From Puniceicoccales bacterium (GTDB lineage: Bacteria > Verrucomicrobiota > Verrucomicrobiia > Opitutales > JAIRLM01): a DNA stretch of 12,252 bases. The notes below the pieces were generated by a model. The model was not told the origin of the DNA, searched no databases, and worked only from the letters and a program-made list of their open reading frames with translations. The DNA lies in NCBI GenBank assembly GCA_031282565.1, contig JAITDL010000049.1, positions 1-12,252 on the forward strand, in the 5' to 3' direction. How positions within the stretch are numbered: the first letter of the stretch is position 1; every line of letters begins with the position of its first letter. This document shows positions 6,126-12,252 of this stretch, one piece after another. The translations under genes and the position numbers were made by a program.

Positions 6126-8682
6126 ACCCCCTATATTTACGAATTTTTTCATAGACATCCTGAAGGTTTTGAAACCTTTCGTTTGCCTTATCGGTATTGC
6201 CATCCCTATCAGGATGGAATTTAAATGCCAGTTTTTTGTATTTATCCTTTAATCCTTTTTCACCTATGCCATCAAGCTCAGCCATTGTCTTAATTTCTAA
6301 AATTTCTGCTTCCTTCAATAGCGCATTTTTATCAATTCCAAACGCGGCCCCGCCACCGCTAGCCACCGTGGCTTTACTAGTGTCGACCTTGATATATGTT
6401 TCACTGCCAGCACTCCAATGAGATGACGCCTTATTGAGCAGGGAACGCCTTGGCCACGTTCCAGTGAATTTCATTAGCACCGTTTTCGGATTTGTGCCTT
6501 CTTGTCTTCTAAGAAATGATTCATGGAAAGCGGATATAGCTATGAAATTGTCATTCCCAGGCGCATTTTCCCTGCAGCCACAGAATGTTGCAGATTCGAG
6601 ATTTTCGCACTCAGAGCAGTTAATTCCTCGACTGATACAGGAGGAGTGCTGCACTATGGTTTTGACTTTTTTGCCAAGTTTGATTTCGCCGTCACTGATA
6701 TGTGATGATCCAATTATAACATCTTCAATGTAATTAAGATGACTAAGATCCAGCATAAAGCTGGCAGTATTAGCTATTAGCGAATTTATCGTTAGCGATT
6801 TGATATTCGAGTTGCCGTTTAGCGCGGCAATAAGATATTCTGGATTTCTAAACTGAACTCTTCCGATTTCCGTGAAGTTCGAGCCGTTATGTAGCCAGCA
6901 CTGTATGCAGGACTCACATCCAGACGCACATGCAACCACCGGCGTAAATGTGACATGGGTCGTCGCTTTTGGGAGGGCAAAGCCTGTGTCATCATGGAGC
7001 GTCACATTTGGATTTGATTTAAACATTTCAGCGCAATGGCGGTAGAGCTGTTCAAAATTCCACCGGCCACGCAACCAAACCTTAATTTGCGCAGCATCTG
7101 GGAGCGTCACGCCTGCCAATGTATACATTTGTTGATCGACGCATAGAACTTCACACGAAGTGATGACTATTTCGCTAATATTTGTGCACCTTGAGCAATC
7201 TATTGGCGCAGCAGATGCCGATGCAACAAAGCTTGCAACTTTGACGCTTTGGCCGAGAGTCAGTTTGCCGGCTATAAGACAATCATTGCACTCAAAGGTC
7301 TCTATGTGTCCGAGACAGCTCAAGTCTAGATCGCGATAAATTATCCGCGCACCAACCGCACTAACATTAAAGCGCTTGATGTTTGGAAATTCATTTATGG
7401 CGCGCAATGAAGTTGTAAGGTCGTTCTTCTGCCCACATTGATCATAGAACTCAAAACGGCAATTAGTACTGTCAATGTAGCTGGAAAGTGTTATGGCTGT
7501 CTGCGTCGATAAACATCTGCGAACTTCATCGTCTTCTATGTATCCGCTGGTAGCCCTAGTTTTACCTAGGACTACATTTGTAGCGCGACTGCAAATATCT
7601 ATAACATGGTTGAGCTCAGCGGTGATTAACCAGTGCCCGCATACGATGACGTCTATTCTGCTTGGGCCCGATGGGAATATGATGCCACCTATGCCGCTTG
7701 CACGGGATTGGTCATCGCAGTCAATGCAACATTCGGAAAAACTAACGTTCGCCAAATTAGCGCATGCGGAAAAATCAAGGGCGCCCTTAGTTGTAAAGTT
7801 ACGGAAGGATGCAGATACAACGCCGGGACCGAACTTTACTCCGCCGACAAGTTCAGTATTAGTAGAGTGAATAGTATTTATGTGAAATGATGTGCTGAGA
7901 TCAATCATTGGTTCTATGCGGCCACGTATGCCTGCACTGGTGATATTTGGGTAGTTATTTAGGTCGCCAGCACTCACTTCGTAGTTGTATATACCTTCCG
8001 ATATTATCAATTTCCCATTCACTGGCGACACAGATACGATTTCAATGATGTCTGCAGCCAGCAATTGCGAATGCAAGTAGCCACCAATACCCGGAGGTGG
8101 TTGCGGGATCTGGATTTGCGACATCTGTGGCGCTCCCACCGGCGATTGACTTTGCGACGGCAGCTGACTAGCTCCAAATTGCGGCGAAGTTTGTGGCACG
8201 CCGCCAAATGTTTGTTGGTAAGGATTTTGTGCGCCACCTGAATTGCCGCCAATTCCGCTCCAGGTGCCGGGAGCTTTCGGGTAATCGGCGACACTTGGCG
8301 GCGCCGGACTTTCGCCAGTTTTTAGGGCAAGTTTACCCATGCTCTTCGCTTTCGCAATAAATAAATTGTAGTACCATGTAACAGCTCGACTGTCAACGCC
8401 ACCGCTGCGGACGATTGCGCGCACTATCAGAAAAATTCCGACAGTAAGTATGGCTAGGATGGCATTTATGATAAGGCCCGCGGCGCCACAGGCCCAATGA
8501 ATTGTGCCGCCTAATATTTCAGCAACTTCGCCAGGCGTAAAATTGATTTGGTGAACGCCATCTGCCGGCTTATAGATCGAACTGCTCGTCAATTTGCGTG
8601 AGACTTCGCCTGCTATGCAGCTGCCTTTGAGAAACTCATCCGTTCTGCTAAGTGGTGATGCTGTGACTGCGTTCTTGCGCAT
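6118..8682 (-). CDS. Membrane protein with three large repeats and a C-terminal J domain
   Basis: The protein has 854 residues. In order these are a polar N-terminus (1-52), a long hydrophobic segment (about 62-92), a Pro/Gln/Ser/Gly-rich linker (about 122-200), three diverged ~192-residue repeats (about 215-770) and a J domain (about 790-854). The J domain has KYKKLAFKFHPDRDGNTDKA at 814-833 with the HPD signature at 823-825, then a QNLQDVYEKI helix. J domains stimulate the ATPase of Hsp70/DnaK. Here the domain is C-terminal and lacks the G/F and zinc regions, so this is not a canonical DnaJ. The repeats have a leucine-rich-like rhythm with conserved Cys pairs (CSRC at 496-499, CSEC at 689-692). 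The ATG at 8682 has no clear Shine-Dalgarno. ATA and AGA codons are frequent and A/T content looks higher than in the protease gene behind it. An Hsp70-recruiting effector or membrane-tethered co-chaperone is plausible, and the partner is unknown. Confidence 0.85.
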   Translation of the reverse strand: MRKNAVTASPLSRTDEFLKGSCIAGEVSRKLTSSSIYKPADGVHQINFTPGEVAEILGGTIHWACGAAGLIINAILAILTVGIFLIVRAIVRSGGVDSRAVTWYYNLFIAKAKSMGKLALKTGESPAPPSVADYPKAPGTWSGIGGNSGGAQNPYQQTFGGVPQTSPQFGASQLPSQSQSPVGAPQMSQIQIPQPPPGIGGYLHSQLLAADIIEIVSVSPVNGKLIISEGIYNYEVSAGDLNNYPNITSAGIRGRIEPMIDLSTSFHINTIHSTNTELVGGVKFGPGVVSASFRNFTTKGALDFSACANLANVSFSECCIDCDDQSRASGIGGIIFPSGPSRIDVIVCGHWLITAELNHVIDICSRATNVVLGKTRATSGYIEDDEVRRCLSTQTAITLSSYIDSTNCRFEFYDQCGQKNDLTTSLRAINEFPNIKRFNVSAVGARIIYRDLDLSCLGHIETFECNDCLIAGKLTLGQSVKVASFVASASAAPIDCSRCTNISEIVITSCEVLCVDQQMYTLAGVTLPDAAQIKVWLRGRWNFEQLYRHCAEMFKSNPNVTLHDDTGFALPKATTHVTFTPVVACASGCESCIQCWLHNGSNFTEIGRVQFRNPEYLIAALNGNSNIKSLTINSLIANTASFMLDLSHLNYIEDVIIGSSHISDGEIKLGKKVKTIVQHSSCISRGINCSECENLESATFCGCRENAPGNDNFIAISAFHESFLRRQEGTNPKTVLMKFTGTWPRRSLLNKASSHWSAGSETYIKVDTSKATVASGGGAAFGIDKNALLKEAEILEIKTMAELDGIGEKGLKDKYKKLAFKFHPDRDGNTDKANERFQNLQDVYEKIRKYRGFA
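6373..8010 (-). repeat. Three tandem ~192-residue protein repeats
   Basis: Landmarks recur with near-constant period in the 854-residue protein. A [KT]-[FL]-G-x-x-V turn occurs at residues 282 (VKFGPGV), 474 (LTLGQSV) and 667 (IKLGKKV). A [FC]-S-x-C-x-N-[LI] motif occurs at 304 (FSACANL), 496 (CSRCTNI) and 689 (CSECENL). A strand ending in 'G-x-W' occurs at 343-351 (IDVIVCGHW), 533-541 (IKVWLRGRW) and 734-743 (TVLMKFTGTW). A PNI/SNI motif precedes each copy, at about 245, 433 and 626. The spacings are 192 and 193 residues for the first two landmarks. The copies are too diverged to align as DNA, so the duplication is old. The fold is probably a solenoid of short beta strands, LRR-like or beta-helical. 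Confidence 0.75.
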
Positions 8683-8780
8683 CGGAATTGAATATGTATT
8701 CGTCGCAGAAAATGGCGAACAGTCAAGCGAAATCTAAATTAGACTCGTGAAAACGAAAATCCTGCGCACGGTTAAAATTT

Positions 8781-8795
8781 TAGGAGTGCATCCTA
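8781..8795 (-). terminator. Weak stem-loop at the end of the protease gene
   Basis: On the minus strand TAGGA and TCCTA form a perfect 5-bp stem with a 5-base loop, overlapping the TAG stop of the protease gene and followed by AAATTTTAA. The stem is short and the T run is broken, so termination here is only a possibility. The rest of the 110-bp gap (8683-8792) before the next minus-strand gene contains a TTGACT at about 8721-8726 on the minus strand that might be its -35 box, with no good -10. Confidence 0.2.
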
Positions 8796-10997
8796 GGCAG
8801 ATTCTCCTCGGCCAGCGCCGCATTCACATCCAACTATTGAAATCCAGTCCGTTAGAATGCGTAGCGCTTCCCGCAGAGGAATATCGAAATCGCGCACAAC
8901 GTCATCGTCGCCTTCGAGAAAATCCGCCAACCGCGGCGGCCTTTTCGACTCGTTTTCGGCGGCGCCAAGGAAAACGTCCTTCGAGATGTAATTGTCTTTT
9001 GCCATTGTACGTACGCGTTCCATTATGGATTCCTTCCCGGCTCTGTCGCTCTCCTTTTGGGTTCTGCGATCTTCGAGTCGCAACGAAAAGCGCTTCCTGC
9101 TTACTTTCTCGCTAAATTGTTCAACGCGCTCTTCAAGAAGCCGCCACTCGGGACTGCTGCGCCTGCCGCTAAATTTCGCCGCCAATTCCCTTATTAGCGT
9201 GTCACTTACGGCGCATGGAACGCCATCACCCCAGGACGGCCACGGCGATGCATCGATGGAGTCCCAGGGGAGAGCGCGCTCGTTGTCGGCTTCTCCGAAT
9301 GGAATGGCGTCATTTGGCGACGGAAACACAATGTCCGGCAAAACCCCACGGCACTGGATCGATTCACCTCTCGGCCTGTACCACTTCTGAATTGTAATCC
9401 TCGCCGCTCCGAGAGGTGGACCGTTTTTCACGAAGAGAAATGCCTGGTTGATTGGCAGTAGCGCCTGCACGGTCCCCTTTCCGTAGGTGGTTTGGTCCCC
9501 GACAATTAGCGCTCTCCTGTGGTCCTGCAGCGCACCGGCAAGAATCTCCGACGCCGACGCGCTCTGTTTCGACGTCAATACAAGCAGTGGACCGCCGTAG
9601 AAAACTTCCCGATCGGGCTCGGCAAAGAGCTGCGTATGACCCTCGCCGTCGCGAACTTGAACAATTGGACCTCCGCCGAGAAATAGTCCAGCAATGGCAA
9701 CGGCCTCGTCGAGCAATCCACCGCTATTGCCGCGCAAATCCAAAATCAACCCGCGCACGTCTTCGAAGGCCAGCTTTCTAAGTAGCTCCTCAATGTCATC
9801 GCAGCAGCTGCATTTTTTTTCCGGCGTGCCGCCGTAGAATGCTGGCAGCTTCACGTAGCCGAGTTTTAGAATTTCACCCCGCGAATCTGGAATTTCAAAC
9901 ACCTTAGCTCGAGCACGTTGGAATGTTAATTGTATCTCATCTCTAATGAGCGTAACGACTTTTCTTTCCGATGGATCTCCGTCAGCCGGTTGGATGTGGA
10001 GCGTAACTTCCGTGCCCTTTGGCCCCTTTATCAGTTTGACGGCCCTATTGAGGCGCATGCCAATTATGTCCACCGGTTCACCGGTTCCCTGCTGCACCGC
10101 CAAAATTTTATCGCCGACGCGCAGTGCGTTGGATCGCTCGGCGGGGCTGCCGGCGTAGATCTCAACTATTTTGCAGTAGCCGTCGTCATCCTGGAGCACG
10201 GCGCCTATGCCGGTGATGGAATTGGTTAGGGCGCTGCTTTGGAAGTCATCCCAGGTCGGCGCCGCCATGAATGACGAATGGGGATCGTACATTCCCGTCA
10301 CGCTGTTGAGAAAAAGTTCCTGCACGTGATACGGTTCAACGTCGCATATGGAGTCTTCGTAGCGCTCGTAGCGCTTTCGCAGCTTTTCCTTGGCAACGGC
10401 AAGCGCTGTCCCGAGACCATCTTCGCCTTCTGCGCATTTTTTTCCGTCGGCGGCAAGGACTTCGTTCAACATATCGAACTCTATCATCTTGCGCCAAACA
10501 TCTTCCAGTTCTTCTTCGGATTCCGCCCAGGGAACTTCCTTGCGATCCGGCTCAAAATAGTCTCCCGAAAAATCGCCATTTGCACAGCTGAGTAATTCAT
10601 TCACCCGCTTCAGTCGCTCGCTCGCTAGCCCGCGAAATAGCTCGTATATGGCGAATCCAGGTTTAACGCTTCCGCTGTTGAGAAATATATCCAGCGTAAG
10701 GTCATAGCGCGAATGTATGTCGTCAATGTCGCGCTGCAGAAAAAATATTCGCTGGGGATCCAAGTCGTTCAGGTAGGCATCTATGACATCGCCGTTGCCG
10801 CTCGACGAAATTGGCCGACGGTCGTAGTGTATGCCTGACAGGCATCGTACCACGTAGAGTGTCTCCGTGTGCATCTGCGCCGTAGGCTGCAGCGCCGGCA
10901 AATTGCCGCCGACGCATGGGACAGCGGCGGCCAGCAGAAGCGCGAGAGAAATCGTTCCTACGCTGCACTTTCTAAAAAATTTCATGTCTGCGCCCAT
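8793..10997 (-). CDS. prc: Tail-specific (C-terminal processing) protease, S41 family
   Basis: This periplasmic serine protease degrades or trims proteins from their C-terminus. It has 734 residues against 682 for E. coli Prc. A signal peptide occupies about 5-33 (MKFFRK, then SLALLLAAAV); ATG 10985, which starts exactly at MKFF, is an equally good start, and an in-frame TGA lies upstream of ATG 10997. The N-terminal helical domain (about 45-250) contains the family's LDPQRIFFL at 79-87. A PDZ domain covers about 255-345 (ITGIGAVLQ, GSPAERSNALRVGDKIL). The S41 catalytic core is about 375-560, with LDLRGNSGGLLDEAV at 419-433, SASASEI at 479-485 holding Ser481, Asp492, and GKGTVQ holding Lys507, a full Ser/Lys dyad. 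A Tsp-type C-terminal region follows. A CSCC motif at 396-399 is unusual for an exported protein. 'PC' at 27-28 is not a proper lipobox. The gene is monocistronic or first in a unit with the repeat/J-domain gene 110 bp downstream. Confidence 0.95.
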   Translation of the reverse strand: MGADMKFFRKCSVGTISLALLLAAAVPCVGGNLPALQPTAQMHTETLYVVRCLSGIHYDRRPISSSGNGDVIDAYLNDLDPQRIFFLQRDIDDIHSRYDLTLDIFLNSGSVKPGFAIYELFRGLASERLKRVNELLSCANGDFSGDYFEPDRKEVPWAESEEELEDVWRKMIEFDMLNEVLAADGKKCAEGEDGLGTALAVAKEKLRKRYERYEDSICDVEPYHVQELFLNSVTGMYDPHSSFMAAPTWDDFQSSALTNSITGIGAVLQDDDGYCKIVEIYAGSPAERSNALRVGDKILAVQQGTGEPVDIIGMRLNRAVKLIKGPKGTEVTLHIQPADGDPSERKVVTLIRDEIQLTFQRARAKVFEIPDSRGEILKLGYVKLPAFYGGTPEKKCSCCDDIEELLRKLAFEDVRGLILDLRGNSGGLLDEAVAIAGLFLGGGPIVQVRDGEGHTQLFAEPDREVFYGGPLLVLTSKQSASASEILAGALQDHRRALIVGDQTTYGKGTVQALLPINQAFLFVKNGPPLGAARITIQKWYRPRGESIQCRGVLPDIVFPSPNDAIPFGEADNERALPWDSIDASPWPSWGDGVPCAVSDTLIRELAAKFSGRRSSPEWRLLEERVEQFSEKVSRKRFSLRLEDRRTQKESDRAGKESIMERVRTMAKDNYISKDVFLGAAENESKRPPRLADFLEGDDDVVRDFDIPLREALRILTDWISIVGCECGAGRGESA

Positions 10998-11046
10998 TCT
11001 GCAAATCGACTTTCATTTGTCCATGGAATTCGAACGCAGCTACCCA

Positions 11047-11107
11047 AAGAGGCGCCGCGAAAAGGTATTTTGGGACCGGCGCAACAGGTTACACCGCGGC
11101 GCCTCTT
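11047..11107. repeat. 13-bp perfect GC-rich inverted repeat upstream of the protease gene
   Basis: AAGAGGCGCCGCG (11047-11059) and CGCGGCGCCTCTT (11095-11107) are exact reverse complements separated by 35 bases. Each arm contains the smaller palindrome GGCGCC. The element lies about 50-110 bp upstream of the protease start and about 80 bp before the plus-strand start at 11186. It could be a paired operator or a stable hairpin in the protease leader RNA. No T run follows on either strand, so it is not a standard terminator. The rest of 10998-11185 shows only an A/T-rich stretch (11151-11171) followed by TTGACT (11172-11177). Confidence 0.6.
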
Positions 11108-11185
11108 CCAATGGCCACAATGCCTACCAGTTACCGCTATCTTTGCCCACTTAAAAACTTAAACTTTTTCATTGACTCCACTGAA

Positions 11186-12252
11186 ATGCGTGCACAGCTA
11201 ATCTCCACTATGGACAATAGATCAATAGGCTTAGAAATGGTTTCTAGAGTCGCAGAGACGTACCCGCTTCGGGATTTCAGCGAGGAGGATCGTAGAGGCA
11301 ATAATCCACTTATACAACTCTACGCTCTGTGTAGAGTTAGCACGCAAGCTGATTACCTTAATGCACTTACAGATTCACTGGCCTGGGTGCCAACCGTTGA
11401 GAATAGCAGTGATGGCCACCTGATAGCGGCCTTTGCGCTGCTGCGCGAGCACAATCCGGAATTTTACCTGAGTTTGGCCGCGTGCCTGCTGAGCACTGGC
11501 AGACTCCGCCTACGCTTTCCAGGAAACGTTGTGTGCGTGCTGGATGCGGTTACTCGTACACTATTGAGATCTCTCGGCCCGACTCCAATCGCCCTGCTGC
11601 GTGCTACATTTCTGCGCCACGCTGCGGACGCCATGTTCCGCGCCGTGCTTTTCCCATTGGCAACCCCTGAACAGCAAAGAGCTGTTGCGTACATCGATAC
11701 CAGGATGCGCGCTGTTGGATTTGTCGCGACACTCGATGAATATCTCGGTCAAGATGAAGGGAATATTGATTTTTTCCATTTTGCAGTCAGCTGCTGTGCC
11801 GGCGATCCATTAGTTAAACTGGTTAGAGACGGCACCGTCAGGCTGGAAGTATTGAACGTCAACGGTGGAAATTTCCTGCGTGTTTCCACGAGAGATGTTG
11901 GGGCGGTAGTAGGTGAAGAAGAAGATGGTGGAGAATGTGTCAGCAGGCTAATCCGCATAGATGGTTTCGATGCGAATTTATCTCGCGTAGAAATATTGCG
12001 TGCAGTTGTTCGCGATAGTGCCGATGTTCTTGTTGAAGATGAGTGTATCACTGACGTTGCATACAGAACAATAATGGAGGCCTTTTTAGTATTTAAAGGT
12101 CAGGGTGGTGAGTTGCCAGGCAGAGTTCAGACCATCTTGGATAGTGTACTGTGCGTCTTTCCAGTAGATGGTCTTGCAAATGCTAATGCCGACGACAGGG
12201 AATTGATGACGCGATGGCTTCGTGTCGCCATCTGTGGAAGCGGGATGCGCAT
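11186..12252 (+). CDS. Hypothetical protein, 3' end outside window
   Basis: The frame is open from ATG 11186 to the last base, giving 355 codons. The start is uncertain: in-frame ATGs also lie at 11111, 11120 and 11210, none has a Shine-Dalgarno, and no in-frame stop separates them. TTGACT at 11172-11177, if a -35 box, would favour the 11210 start. I do not recognise the protein. The first ~170 residues look like amphipathic helices rich in Leu, Ala and Arg (for example RRGNNPLIQLYALCRVSTQ), which would suit a helical repeat. Later come a strand-rich part (VRLEVLNVNGGNFLRVSTRD) and an acidic patch (GEEEDGGE). No membrane segment or signal peptide is visible in this part. It is divergent from the protease gene. 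Confidence 0.78.
   Translation, partial: MRAQLISTMDNRSIGLEMVSRVAETYPLRDFSEEDRRGNNPLIQLYALCRVSTQADYLNALTDSLAWVPTVENSSDGHLIAAFALLREHNPEFYLSLAACLLSTGRLRLRFPGNVVCVLDAVTRTLLRSLGPTPIALLRATFLRHAADAMFRAVLFPLATPEQQRAVAYIDTRMRAVGFVATLDEYLGQDEGNIDFFHFAVSCCAGDPLVKLVRDGTVRLEVLNVNGGNFLRVSTRDVGAVVGEEEDGGECVSRLIRIDGFDANLSRVEILRAVVRDSADVLVEDECITDVAYRTIMEAFLVFKGQGGELPGRVQTILDSVLCVFPVDGLANANADDRELMTRWLRVAICGSGMR

Noticed and set aside
8690..8701. GAATATGTATTC palindrome and the shared ATTGAATATG 10-mer near 3802 and 8687 as a common operator
   Set aside because: GAATAT/ATATTC also occurs inside several genes (near 6059, 7675, 10743, 11736 and 11760), and the two 10-mers have opposite orientation relative to their genes, so chance is likely.
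10910..10985. Lipoprotein signal on the S41 protease
   Set aside because: Cys28 is preceded by Pro at -1, which does not fit a lipobox; an ordinary signal peptide is more likely.
1..12252. CRISPR array, insertion sequence, phage genes or rRNA
   Set aside because: No regularly spaced repeats, transposase or phage-like proteins, or rRNA segments were seen.

Overview
The window looks like the genome of a Gram-negative, probably host-associated bacterium. Two conserved envelope genes support the Gram-negative call. One is lpxD (lipid A synthesis, minus strand, 2680-3735). The other is a tail-specific S41 protease with a signal peptide (minus strand, 8793-10997). A tRNA-Asn(GUU) gene with an encoded CCA sits between them. 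The remaining genes are long, mostly unrecognisable proteins that combine hydrophobic segments with eukaryote-like or host-directed modules (macro domain, J domain, repeat modules). This style is seen in intracellular or symbiotic bacteria such as the Chlamydiota/Verrucomicrobiota (PVC) group. That placement is a guess from style; no gene here fixes the phylum.

Layout. 1-1211 (-): 5' part of an unknown gene whose 3' end lies beyond the window. 1212-1422: divergent intergenic region with a 10-bp perfect inverted repeat. 1423-2517 (+): membrane-anchored macro-domain protein. 2601-2675 (+): tRNA-Asn. 2680-3735 (-): lpxD, convergent with the tRNA. 3825-4646 and 4658-6106 (+): a two-gene unit. The first encodes a protein with a C-terminal hydrophobic hairpin, the second a larger protein with one central membrane segment and a Cys/His motif pattern that faintly recalls papain-fold or deubiquitinase-like peptidases. 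6118-8682 (-): an 854-residue protein with a membrane segment, a Pro/Gln-rich linker, three diverged ~192-residue repeats and a J domain at its extreme C-terminus. 8793-10997 (-): S41 protease. 10998-11185: upstream region with a 13-bp perfect GC-rich inverted repeat. 11186-12252 (+): 5' part of another unknown gene, open to the window edge.

How the genes may work together. LpxD and the protease are independent housekeeping envelope functions. Around them are six accessory genes. Four carry one or two internal hydrophobic segments and none of the six has a convincing N-terminal Sec signal peptide, which would suit effectors delivered into or onto host membranes. This is inference: no secretion apparatus, phage, insertion sequence or CRISPR array is visible in the window. 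Shine-Dalgarno sequences are weak or absent at nearly every start, so several start codons are uncertain; the exception is the GTG at 4658.
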